A stretch of DNA of 64,000 bases from Mansonella perstans (taxonomy: Eukaryota; Nematoda; Chromadorea; Rhabditida; Onchocercidae), in contig JBAMDO010000121.1 in NCBI GenBank assembly GCA_037074765.1, positions 1-64,000 on the forward strand, given 5' to 3'. This document shows, piece after piece, positions 25,967 through 38,088 of this stretch. The notes under the pieces are model-generated. The model worked only from the letters and a program-made list of their open reading frames with translations, did not search any database and was not told the DNA's origin. How positions within the stretch are numbered: position 1 is the first letter of the stretch; each line of letters opens with the position of its first letter. Position numbers and translations under genes: made by a program.

Positions 25967-28900
25967 ATGCGTCATGCATTTTCATCCACAAGCAGTTGCT
26001 GTAACAATGCATTCAAAGCCGTCCGATCTAATCACATACAATGCCTCATGCGTATGAATAAGAAAGATTTGGAACAACGCGACACCAATGGACAAACACC
26101 GCTTCATGTGGCCGCCAAACTTGGATTTTTGCAGGGTATCGAGTATGTTTCTCTTGCTGTTTGTTCTCCTTCTTGAAAGCAATAAAACGAAAGATTTAAG
26201 TGCTACTGTTACCTTTGTAATATTTAGTTTATTGCAACACAAAGCACCAGCAACGCAAGATGCTGTATCAGTGTTTGGGGAGAACCCGGCTCTCGTTGCT
26301 GCAGGTGAGGGACAAACGCTAAGTGTTGAACTATTGTTCAGTGGGAATTTGAAATATGCCTTTGCTCGGGCACAACAGCGAGACATCAATGGTACTACGG
26401 TGTTAATGGCTGCTGTTGCACGGGGAAACAACGACTTGGCTTTGTGGCTTCTGAGACGTTTCGGGAAGAAATTGGCAATGTTACCCAACAACTTCGGCAT
26501 GCTACCACTACATGTTGCTGCTGCAAAAAGTATGCAAAACGTCTTATTCTTTCACTGATTATTAATGATGGCAATTTTCAAGTAATTATCACAACAATAA
26601 TGGTCCTAAACCTACAGTATACGAATTCAGTTTGTCATTATTAATGAGAATAACTGAAGCTATCAGTGCTTAATGAGCCTAATAAGAGAATTTCAGTGCA
26701 ATAGCATTTATTTTCTTTAATGTTGTACCAAATGTTCCTATCCATAGAACCTTAGTTTTACAAATAGCAGTCGCTATTTTAATGCCTCATAGACTTGTCA
26801 TAATGATCATATTACGCACTAGGTTGTAATATATTTGGTACAACATTAAAAAATGGATGTTGTTCGTCAAATTCCTAATGTTTATAGAATATAGCAATCC
26901 AAAAAACACATTCCAGTTAATTTTACTCATCATATTTATTTTTAATATGAATAACACTCATATCAACAGTTTTACACTTCCTTTTCAAATGAATGTAAAC
27001 AAGTTTCAAAAAAATTATAGGCAATACTGAATTTATTCGTAATGCAATCAAATATGATCGACGTATGGTTAATTTCAGAGATCAGTTCGGTAATCTTTGT
27101 CCTTCTGAATTTGCTTTCTGTAAAACTAATACATGTGTATTTTTTTCTGGTAAATGAATTTGGTTAGTTGACATAAACGAAAACTCGAAAATTTTCTGTG
27201 ATATTTAGCTTATTACTATCAAATGAAATGATTGAACTAAGTTTATTACCAGGAATAATGATGTAATGCTCTAGGTTATACACCAGTGTTCTATGCAATC
27301 CAAGGAGGGTGCTTTAACTGTGTTAAATTTTTGATCGAGAAAGGCGGTGCAGATATTTGCATAGTATCAAATAAAGGACAATCATTGCTGCATGTTGCAT
27401 GCCTTGCTGGCCATGCCCATATTGTTCGATGGATAGTAAATCGTTCAGCAGACAACGTTATTTCATGGACAACGAAGGATAACGCCAATGCCATACATTG
27501 TGCCTCATGTAAGCATAAAATCATTAAATGAAAACAATTACAAAGTCCTCAAGAATAAAACCCAGGTTGTTTTAAAATAGTGTACAGGAAAGAAGAATAT
27601 TTGCTGAAGATTTTTTTTTTTACGATTAGTGAAGAACATAACCGTATTTGTTAGCAGCTTCAAATATTTATTGAATTGGTGAAACCGAGAACGTTATTTC
27701 AACTGGAGAGCGATCGCCTCTTCTTTTTGTTTAATGTGATTTTCCCATTAAACACAATTTGAAAACAAACTTGAAAATTAAAGATGAAGTGGAGCTTTGG
27801 TCAGTTATAATTATTTTTGGAAATACATGTATTCGCAAAAGTTGTTCTACATTGTACTAAAACACCGGAACATCAGCGATGTTAAAGAATGATTATGCAG
27901 AGCAGTTTTTTTGCTTTAGATAGTGGAAGCGTTGCTGCACTATATATTTTACTCCGTACCATATCTCATAAACGTCGACGACAAATGCTCGCATTGCGAG
28001 ATTCACACGGTAATACTCCGCTTCATCTTACAGCCATCAATAATCACACTGATGCCGCACAGTACCTTGTTAGTTTTAAAATCATTTAGTAAATGTATCT
28101 TGTACTTCACGAAATACGTCTCTTAAAATAATCAAGTAATTCAGTCGCGATTCTGATCTACCGAGAAAGTAGCATGATGGAAAACAGGTAGATAAAGCTG
28201 GAAAGCACTGAATATTGAAAAAGATCCCAGTTAAGGTACTAGTTATGGCCACTTTTTTCCAAACATAAAATGTGGAGCAAAAAGAAAACTACAGTCCTCC
28301 ACTATCCAGAATCTCTGGCGACATTACTGAAGGCATGGAGTGAAGGAAACTTTTCTAACAATTTGGAAAGAACTGAAGGACTACAAAGAAAAATGGCCTG
28401 AATGAGATTGGAAAACTCCTCATAACTTTTTAGCTGTGGTAGTAGTGATATTCGGTTATCCGTAAAAATCATGTTCCATGTTGATAAGTATAATTTCATG
28501 GTTAGCATCATAGGTCTATTTTATCTCTGATGACCATGATGAGCGGTAGCACTACTCTTAAATGGGAATAACTGAACAATCATGATTTTAATATCTTATC
28601 ACTTCAGTTTTATTTGTCAGAATTGATAAAAAAAAGTTTCCGAAATTTAACTTCAGAATGGTTTTTTCCAGTTGGAAAATGGTGCCGAACCGCGACTGCT
28701 TAATAATGGAGGACAAACGGCTGAAGCAATAGCATACATACGAAAAAATTATCAACTTGCGGAACTTTTGTCTTATTGGAAAGGTATCTATTTTATCTTA
28801 TTGGAAAATTTGAGTTAACTGTATGACTCATACATTATCATGATGTCCATTCAAACTAAAAATAAAGAAACAAAAATCAATGGTTTGAGAGCGAAAGCAG

Positions 28901-29861
28901 AAGAAAGGGAAAAAAGAATGTTATTCACCTTTGGCCACAACCGATACATTATACAGAGACAAAGCCTACTCATCTGATTACTGGAGTACCTCAGACCACA
29001 TTATGCCGAGTAGTTTAAGCAATATTATGGCAGTCAATATTGCTGCACCACCATCACCACAACAGAACAGCACTTCGAAACATTCATCGAAAGACAACTT
29101 CTCTATCACCAGTCCAGTGTAAGTTCAATGTTTATTCTGAATTGATTTAAAGTATACAAGATCGTCAATAACACATCAGTTCAATGTTCTGAATTATTTA
29201 AAACATACATGTAAAAGAGATCAGTAGCAATAATTTGGCTTCATGTATAATGTATTGAACATGTTATAAACACAGTGAGATGGTAGTAAGTGAACTGCGC
29301 CCGATAACCTACGTCGCATCGGATGAAGGTGGTCGAATTTATGAGGATCTTTCAATTCAAACCGACCGTGACTCTTTGCGAACTGCAACAAAGGTTTGTC
29401 TCTGCAATGAACTTTTTGGACTACTGGTGCGGAATCTTATTCCTAATTAAGTTCCTAGAATCTTAAGCGCCAATAATAGTTGACTGTTATGACTTATAAA
29501 TAGAATTGGTGGCATTGTCATGCCTTCATACAGCTAAGCTGTCCCATGCTTCAGACTTATAATAAGCGCCATATTTTCACATATTTAAAAACGATACTGG
29601 AAGTGGGTGACTCTGACACAATGACTCTGTCACAGTGACGAAAATTTCAAACTGCTTTTGCAGCCAGTATGTATATTCATTTAGGATAATAGGTGAAAAA
29701 GGAAGATTCTAACTGTTTAAATAATCCAGAAGTGTTTCTTGTCACTCATTTTCAAAGCGTTAACAAAGATCATAGAGTAGGTTCTCGATGAGGACGAATG
29801 GCCGAAAAGCTTAGCAACAGTCGCACGAACTGACAGAGTTCTACAAGAAATTGACGCTTGA
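25967..29861 (+). CDS. Ankyrin-repeat protein, synphilin-1-like (tentative), 9 exons
   Basis: Exons 25967-26142, 26228-26529, 27021-27089, 27275-27508, 27920-28068, 28672-28783, 28890-29118, 29276-29393 and 29781-29861 join in phase to 489 aa. Ankyrin repeats run from about residue 20 to 350: NGQTPLHVAAKLGFLQGID, NGTTVLMAAVARGNNDLALW, MLPLHVAAAK, TPVFYAIQGGCFNCVKFLIE, GQSLLHVACLAGHAHIVRWI, HGNTPLHLTAINNHTDAAQY and LLENGAEPRLLNNGGQTAEA. The tail is polar and acidic, ending VLQEIDA. Such proteins are cytosolic scaffolds. The order of the last repeats and their spacing recall synphilin-1, from memory only. An acceptor at 25940 just before the start may be a cis or trans (spliced-leader) splice site; the frame stays open back to it, so an upstream exon is possible. 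Exon 7's acceptor (TTTGAG) is atypical. Confidence 0.8.
26716..26850. repeat. Perfect 18-bp inverted repeat within an intron
   Basis: TTTAATGTTGTACCAAAT at 26716-26733 pairs exactly with its reverse complement at 26833-26850, 99 bp apart, inside intron 2 of the ankyrin gene. It resembles a small MITE-like element or a foldback in the pre-mRNA. No target-site duplication is obvious. Confidence 0.75.
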
Positions 29862-30744
29862 AACAGTTGGCGACATTTAATTCAGAAGTTCCTAATAACC
29901 TACTCTCTTGAAATTTTCAGTAGATCTTAAATTTAGAAATTTAGAAGTCGAGATGTATCTGAATAGGGACGCATGTGTCTCCAATCTTTTGATTTATCAC
30001 ACCGTTCTTCACCGTCCATTTCTTGCAATTCTCCAAAACCAAACAAAAAATTTTTGAGATTTGAGAAACCAAACAGGAAATTACTGGTTTTCATCTATAA
30101 ATAATCTGCAAACTTTGCTTTACTCCTTCGATTCATATCAGTAAGTCATCCAAGTCAAAAGCTTTGTTAATAATATATCCCGATTTCAGGGATGTAAAAA
30201 TAGCTTTGTGGTTGTTTTTCATTTTTTCTCTTCACTGTCTAACATATAAAGTTCTGAGAGAGTTTTGCAAGTTACTTTTCTATATTTATGTTTTCCTACC
30301 AGCCTTCCAATCCATTTGCTCAATTTATTTTTTTATAGCCGTATATTGTATGACAGCTGAATTTATCAATACTTACGTAATAGTACTCGCTTTCATTTAT
30401 TACATTAAATAATCAACGTAATGAAAAGATAAAATATATTGTATTTTACAATCTATGTTAGCTGTGTTACAGCCGTTCTTTATGAAACATACTGGTTCTT
30501 ATAATCGTAAAAATTATAAAAATTCGTGCCGCTGTTTACTTTTCACCTATTACTGATTACCCCGATCACCCATTTCCACGGCATGAGGATCTAAATCTGT
30601 TCTCAAAGTACCTTTAAATAATGCATCAAAGAGTAAAGGTTTAAGTATATTAACAATGGTTGCTATAAATACATTTACAGTTCTTTGTAAGGACAAAATT
30701 GAAACAACAACTTAAATAGTCACATAAATATCAAATCATCTCAC
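29862..30744. other. Convergent 3' flanks of the ankyrin and NOL10 genes
   Basis: AT-rich interval between the two convergent stop codons. It should hold both 3' untranslated regions and poly-A sites. The open frame 30164-30412 is hydrophobic by composition and unsupported. Confidence 0.4.
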
Positions 30745-33700
30745 TCAAGATTTTTTCCATCTACATCCACCCAAGATGAAAGGTTTTGCCAATGTTTTAG
30801 TTATTCCTCGTACACCTCGTCTAACCTCCTTTCTTTCCACTAAATGCTCTTTTTCTCTCCTTTCTAAACATTTCTTTTTCGCAGCCAACCCAGTTGTTTT
30901 CACTTTAAATGTTGCTTGCAGCCCGCCAAATGATGTGCATTCTTCATTTCCGTACATAATCTCTGATGAATCCTTACGTTTCATACCCATCGTTTCAGCT
31001 TCCGCCTTAAAAAAATATTATTTGTGGATTAAAAAAAAAATTCGTCGCAAAGATGAGATTTATCATTCAGATCACAAGAATCACAAACAAGCAGAGAAAA
31101 AAAACGAACCTGAGCGGAAAATGAAAGAGTATTTCCACCACCCGTTTTCTGCTTAAGGTATTGCACAGCATCTTCACCGATATCCGATTCGATTATATCA
31201 AAACCTTTTGGCTTATCAGTTCTCCATTTTTTTAGCACTGCCGATTGCATTTGCCTGTTACCACTACCTTCTTTACCAGTGACCATCTAAAAATGCTTAT
31301 TTTGGAAGGAAATTGTGAAAATCACTTCGTTGCCCTAATATGATGAGCACTGAAAAATGCTGACTCAAGACTCGGTCTACTTATTACAGGTTTTTAACAA
31401 AATAAAAACACAGGCTAAACAAACTTACAGATGGTTTCTCCATAGTATTATTTTCTTCATCCCTCTCGTCATCAGTTTCAACAAAACTTTCGTCATCACT
31501 GCTAGTGTTGCTTGTACTTTCATCGATATCCGAGTCTTCTGTACTCCTTATTTCTAGCTAAAAATATATATTTCTAGCAATAAACAGAGACGAGAAAAGG
31601 ACATATCCACTTCTTGAATATTAAGTCATGATAAAAACTGTCATAAATAAAACAGCAATAAACATGAGATTAACTTCCGTTTATTCTAAATTATGTGAAA
31701 TAAAATATACTAGCAAACTATGGATTAAATTAAATAAGTAACTTGTTTTAAAAACAAGTGGAAATACCTCGTTGTCGTTACTGTTTGTATTGCCACCGCT
31801 TTTTTTCCGCAAATTTCGTTCCTCTCCTAGTTTTTTCGTAGCCGAGAGAAGCAGGTGAAACTGTTCGCTGCTTTCGTCAATTTCAAAATCAGGGTTGGTA
31901 AACAGAGAACCAAAACGTTCATCTGATAATACGGAAGCTGCGTTCTTATCCTAAAAGAATTATAAATACTGTCAAGAACGGACATCACCAGCTGATATTT
32001 TTCAAAAAGCATCAATAAAATAGGCTTCTTTGTTTTCTATATTTAATCAAGAAAACCTTTTCCTTTGTTCTTCCATCAACGTTTTTTACTTCCTTCGTTA
32101 AAGCCAACAACTTAGCAGCCAGTTCTTTGTTCACACTTGGTAATTTCGGCTTCTCTGACTTCCTGCTTGCAATTGACAAGGAACGCTCTTCATCAATTTT
32201 CTCCATTATCTGCAGACATTAAAAAATCAAAAAGTTGAAAACACAAAATCATATTTGTCAGCGCTATGAATGCACTAAAATATTTGATTTCTAATAAGAA
32301 AAAAACAATACTGAAACGAATACGAAAGCATTTATGCACTCTGATCGGATGGAATTAAATCCACATTACCTTTCTCTGCTTATAATTTTCATATGCTAAT
32401 GGTTGCGTAAATATTTTCGCTTTATTGTACAGTCGGATATCAATGAAATATCCATGCATATATGCACGGAGAAGGCTAGTTCCAATAAGGTGTAGCAAAC
32501 CGATTTCTTCAAGTTCCTCTTTCGTTACAAATTTGTAATCATCATATACTAAAAAAAGTTTGCCGATAGTAACTCGTGGATGAATAAAAAATACTGAAGC
32601 AAAATTATATTGCAAACGCACTACAAAAATAAGTGAAATCTAGTAGGAGTTTTAACAAAGCCAAAAAAAGACTGATAGTATGAACCAGAGAAACCACATG
32701 AAATGATAATTTCATAAATACCTTCGGGCTGTTCTGTTTCCTCTAATTCTTCCGTGACGGTCTCGAGATATGAACACCACCCAGGAGCTGTTCCAATAGC
32801 CGGAACAAAATATTGCAACATTTTAGGAGCTTCATTAGCAAAAAACAGAAGCCCTGAAGTTTGAAGTTTGCATGAGACAAAGCCAAAGTTCAGTAAAATC
32901 AGACATGAAGCTGCTGCATAAATTGGCAAAACGATGCAATTGCGTTAACTTTATTTACTTTGTTTACACATATTTAACTCACCGGAATTGGGATATCGGC
33001 AGAAATCATTTAAGTTAGATCCCGGTTCGATTGAAGCGAACGTTTTACCGTCTGTTTCTTTCCACATTTTCAATAAGCGCATATCCATACTCAAAACAAG
33101 GTTGTGATCCGGCACAAAATCAATTTTTTTTATTGGCAAACCAGTTTGATGATCCTTGATGAGCAGAGGTTTGTTAGATCGGATATCGAAAAGTAAAACC
33201 TGCAAACGCGGTGCACAGGGACCATAATCGACTAAGACGTGTTGAAATAAAATAATTTCAAAAACTTACATGACCAGTATTCGTTCCGACTCCAAGATGA
33301 AGCGCATCCTTGAAGCACACCGAAGTCACTATCGGTGGCTCGCTGAAAAGATTTGATATTGCGTGGAAGTAAATGTAAAGTAGTGCAAAAGAGAAGTAAA
33401 AACTATTTATCGTTTGAAACAATCATTCGGTATAACAGAAAGCCTAGGTTGTTATGCAACAATGATTAAAACTTAAAAACTTGAACTTGCCTGTTTACTT
33501 GAAAATGTAAAGCACAGTCAAGAATGCCACATCGATCTCCGTCCCTATGATCCCAAGCTTCAATTCGGCCATCATTCGTCCCACAAATAAACAAATGATG
33601 ATCCTTGTTGAACTCACAGCATGTCAGTGACGAAGATGAAGTCATCAGAGGTGTCGAAAATTTTCCTTCTTCCAAATTTAGGCGAAAAATTTCGCTGCTG

Positions 33701-35159
33701 CAATTGCAAAGTTTTTCATCAGATTTAATAATAATATTATATTGCATTGATCTCGCATTCAAAAAAAGCAAATATCACTTCAACGTTATTTACTTCGCTG
33801 GGAGAAAGGATAACGATAAAGTGTTTGCTTACTACATTAACTACCTTTCAAACCAAGTGATAAGTAGACAAAAAGTATGAGCAGACAAGGACTTGAATCT
33901 AACATTTGTTTCTCAGATTGAGAGATAAATGCAGTAAAAAGCAAAAATTCTTTCCAGATTTCAGTTTAATGCGGAAACCTCATGTTTGGCTCAGAAATGA
34001 TATTACGCAATGAAAGGACGTTGCAGTATATGACACTGTTTTTACCAAATTTTACAGAAGATGTTGAAAAAATCTCATTAAAAATATTGAAGAAATATTT
34101 TAACCGACTTACCCACTTCCCACAATGTATAGGTCACTCACTTCAGGACAAAAAGCCATATCATGACCAAATTTCGGTATCCTCATCCTAAAATACCTTC
34201 CATAAGCTACATGTACTTCAACGTATCGTTCTTCCTCCAACAGCACGAACTGAAAGAAAACGATTCTTTCAATAACTCAATGTCCAGCGAAAATTACTTT
34301 ACGAAGCTCTCTCAATTAGATAAACTTCTTAACATATCTTATAATACTTGAACACGACATGTTACAACGCTGACAAAAAATTTTTCGTCTGAGCGGAAAA
34401 AAACTGCATATCACCATTATGATATTGTCTTTTATTCAATCAATTTAACCCAGCAAAATATATCCAGAAATGTAGCCTACTTTTGAATAATCATCACTAA
34501 GAACAGCCATTTTCACAACATCTGCATCAGTACCACGCGAAAATTTCAAAGAAAGATCACTTACATCAAAACACTTGAGAAGCGGTTTATAAGTACCTGA
34601 ATATATAAATGGCACATAAGCTCTTAAATTTTAACATTTAGCTATATTTCTGGATCGATGGTTTGCATCATTTACAGCTCAGACACTATGATTCCAATCA
34701 GATAAACAATCAAACTAATAAAGTATAATTCATAGTGGCTTAATTTTTTTTTTTTTTTAAACTGAAAATTGCCAATTCAACTGCGGAACATTCCACTGTT
34801 GTTAAATAGGCTTTATCATAAAGACTGAATTGTCTCACCTGTAGCAAATATGTAGCGTCCATCGGCGGATACCGTAACTGTGTTGCTAATATCGGGCATA
34901 TCAAAATCTTGTATCAACTGTATTCTTCTTCTAAGATCTGTAAAGAAGACAGTCAAATTTTTATGAAACTATGATTTTTATGAACAACATACATTTAAAA
35001 CAAAGACAGTTCACAAAAGTTTTGGCGATGTTTGGCGCAATTCTAACCTATATCTTTTTGTTCCAGTTTACGTCTTTTGCGATCTGTGATCCAGTCTGGG
35101 ATTGATTTGCCAGCACTTAAATTGTAGATTTTGACATCATTTGCAGATAAGATTTGCAT
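30745..35159 (-). CDS. NOL10: NOL10/Enp2 nucleolar WD-repeat protein, 14 exons
   Basis: Exons in transcript order: 35159-35048, 34937-34839, 34596-34481, 34249-34113, 33697-33491, 33342-33270, 33199-32983, 32853-32722, 32548-32370, 32209-32057, 31950-31768, 31557-31429, 31286-31110, 31005-30745. They join to 724 aa, close to the human protein (688 aa as I recall). Hallmarks: N-terminal [21 protein letters not shown]-repeat segments [19 protein letters not shown] and [13 protein letters not shown] [18 protein letters not shown]; the [17 protein letters not shown] and [17 protein letters not shown] blocks; the NUC153-type [18 protein letters not shown]; an acidic linker; and a basic tail. The yeast orthologue Enp2 acts in nucleolar small-subunit (18S) processing. 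A second ATG at 35162 adds one Met; the downstream one matches the family start. The exon 5/6 junction uses a GC donor (AG|GCAAGT). Confidence 0.93.
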
Positions 35160-35717
35160 CATGAACCAATATCTAGAAATATTAAAAAATATTGCAGTCA
35201 TAGTTGTTATGCATACGTTGTATATAGATAACAATTACACTTGAGATTGAATTTCCAGTACTTCATCAAATCTCCCCTTTATTGTATGAATTAACCTTTG
35301 TCTTTCATCAGATAACAGATGTGCTGACAGAAGTCCATTCTACCTGTCACTAAGCCTAAAACACGCCACAAAAAAAAACTAACACACAAATAATCCCAGA
35401 TATATGATATGTACACAGGTAAGTAGAAACAGCGACATCATTGGGACAATCCTCAAATTACTCAACCGATAGGCCTGCTGGAGATTCAGCACTAGTTGCA
35501 CAGAGACCTGGTTTCGAGCTTCTGAAAAATCTAATGCACCGAAGTCGGCAAAGGTGAAGAGGAGGAGCGTAAGTCGCCGATTTCAAAGCTGGCAAAAATA
35601 ACAATACAGGTGGGTGTCGAGTTCAAAACAATACAATACAGGTCAAAAAACAATACAGGTTAGAGACTTGAGTAAGCATACGTATATAAAATGTATATAC
35701 ATAAACATATAAATAAA

Positions 35718-35883
35718 ACTACTGAAAACATCAAGTGTTAATTTGGGCATCACATTGTATATAGATGACGTACGTCAGTGAGACCTGTGAAAGCTTTAAA
35801 ACTACTGAAAACATCAAGTGTTGATTTGGGCATCACATTGTATATAGATGACGTACGTCAGTGAGACCTGTGAAAGCTTTAAA
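35718..35883. repeat. 83-bp tandem duplication with TGACGTACGTCA palindromes
   Basis: The sequence beginning ACTACTGAAAACATCAAGTG at 35718 recurs at 35801; the copies differ at about one base (TTAATTT versus TTGATTT). Each contains the 12-bp perfect palindrome TGACGTACGTCA, which holds two CRE-like half-sites (TGACGT/ACGTCA). It lies about 560-720 bp upstream of the NOL10 start codon. Confidence 0.9.
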
Positions 35884-36550
35884 CGAAGCATATATATGTC
35901 ATTAATTAATGAAAAGCAACATCATGTTTTTGATTGGTCACAAAAAGCATATAATATTTTTGATGGATTTGACCAATTTTAGCACCATTAAATTAAATGA
36001 TATTCTCAAGATCGCGTTGGCTGTTTGTTCTGACGTACCTCATTCCCATAGCTTTTAAGATAATTTGTATGTTTGAAGTATCAAATCCGAGCATTTAATT
36101 GAATTACGTGACAATATTACACGTGTAGGTTGCATTCTTATACTGATGCTCATTCCATTCTTCGGTTATTTAAAACATACTATTTTGCGAAACATAGTCA
36201 TAGGATTCTGAAATGTTATGATAAGTGAAGTCAAACAGGTGTCTTGCCCGAAATGTAATATTCAAATAAACTAATAAGAAAATAGTAGCAAAAAAAAGTT
36301 AATAATGCATTATCAAAAAAGTTCAGCTAGAAGTTAGCTTTGGAACATTTATTGCGAGACTCTTTTGGTATTTCTTTGATCAATTTGTTCAAGAAAAAAA
36401 AATATTCGAAGGTGTGAAGCAAAACAAACAGGAAGTTTAACAACAACCTGAAATATAGTTATCATTTGTGGTACTTATAGGTTATGAATTAAAGTGGAAG
36501 AAGAGAAGGAAAATACAGAAGTAAATTCGTAAGCTTAATCCACGTCACAT

Positions 36551-36630
36551 CTATTTAATTGCGTCACAAATCGAGAGTACAAAATCTCTATTTAATTGCG
36601 TCACTCAAATCGAGAGTACAAATCGAGAGT
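36551..36630. repeat. Imperfect ~37-bp direct repeat, two and a half copies
   Basis: CTATTTAATTGCGTCAC followed by AAATCGAGAGTACAAA occurs at 36551 and again at 36588 (second copy with two extra bases). A third partial AATCGAGAGT follows. It is a local minisatellite in the divergent promoter region. Confidence 0.8.
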
Positions 36631-36681
36631 CACACAAATCGATTAATCAGAAATTTCTAGAAGATTGTCAGAAAATTATAG

Positions 36682-36742
36682 GTGTGTAGAAAGAAGTGTG
36701 AGGCAGAGCTAGCCAGAGAGCTGACCTCCGCCCACTCATCCA
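36682..36742 (+). other. Possible 5' exon of the KMT2E-family gene
   Basis: A 61-nt segment is bounded by an acceptor-like TTATAG and a consensus donor (CA|GTAAGT). It is markedly less AT-rich than the flanks and has one open frame (CRKKCEAELARELTSAHSS). It could be a 5' untranslated or alternative N-terminal exon of the gene starting at 38759. No transcript evidence is visible here. Confidence 0.25.
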
Positions 36743-37849
36743 GTAAGTCTTACAGGCACAACCACTCATCAGCGATCGATATTCAAATTTTTGTCTTATA
36801 CTGCACGAACTGTTTTAAGAGTGTTTATCGCCTTATTTTCAGCTCATTACTTGGCAAAGCTCAAACTTAGCGTGGTCTGATCAATTCAATTGCTTCAAAC
36901 TTCTGAAAATTCTTCGGTAAGCCTTTGCTTATTGTTTACAATATATTTTTGAAATAAATTGAAATCCTTTAAAAAAACTTCAAAGTTGTAAAATTTTTCA
37001 AAAAAAACCTTTTATGACTTTTAAGTTTCAATTTTTAACTTTCAAAAGTTTAAGTTTCAAACTTTAAGTTTCAAAAAAAAGCTTTAAGTTACTAAAATGT
37101 TTTTTAAATTCTTTTTTCCAATTTCAAAAATATTATAAGTATAGACAAAAGAATTTGATGAAATGTGAAAAAATGCTTTGTTTGTAAAGCCATTAAAGTA
37201 GCTTCTATTTGACAAATTTTTAAATATAAGATTTAAATAATTTATACATATTTGATTCTTGTTCAATTTAAAAGTCAAATTTTGATATCTTAGATCGATG
37301 GGTCATTCTTGTTTGTTTTTCATCCTTGTGTTTAGGAATTCATCATAATTTCTAGGTATACAGGTTATGGTGACCATTTAAACATTTTGTTTTGCCAGTT
37401 GCGTAAGTTCGCTTCGAAACCAAGTGCAACGTATTGGTAGTTAGCAATAAAAAATTTTGAAGCGAAGCAAACGTTGAATTGAAATTCATCGATATAACTG
37501 AGCGGTGAGAGTATGACAGAATCAGTGGTGAAGAACTTTAGTTTTAATTTGGTTTTGAAATGCAAAGAGTGAAGGATTACCTGCACATTTAGAGGCAGCT
37601 ATCCTCTGTTAGCATTACAGTGGTTCACTAGCACAATCAACAGGTCAGCATATTGGCAAGGATTCAGAATAGCTTTGTAAGTATTTTTTGCTTCAGATAC
37701 TTTTTAGAACCAGAAAATACGGCAAGATTTAGATAAAACATCAACAATGCAACTGTTTGGCAATATTTTCAGTGATTCGAAAGTGTAACTTTCCAAATTA
37801 CACCTCACTTCTTTCAAGTTTAGTTTACAATGAACATGAATGAATGAAT

Positions 37850-38088
37850 CCACAAATGATTTGCATATGAATTTTGAATCCACAAAATGATTTGCATATG
37901 AATTTTGAACCCACAAATGATTTGCATATGAATTTTGAACCCACAAATGATTTGCATATGAATTTTGAATCCACAAATGATTTGCATATGAATTTTGAAC
38001 CCACAAATGATTTGCATATGAATTTCGAATCCACAAAATGATTTGTATATGAATTTTGAATCCACAAAATGATTTGCATATGAATTTC
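37850..38088. repeat. Eight-copy 30/31-bp array containing POU octamers
   Basis: Units start at 37850, 37880, 37911, 37941, 37971, 38001, 38031 and 38062. The consensus contains CCACAAATGATTTGCATATG. Seven of eight units carry ATTTGCAT, the exact octamer bound by POU-domain factors (reverse ATGCAAAT); the seventh has ATTTGTAT. Units abut without spacers. All three minus-strand frames are open only because the unit lacks stops, so the repeat-derived open frames of 80-128 codons are not genes. The array ends about 670 bp before the start codon of the KMT2E-family gene. Confidence 0.92.
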
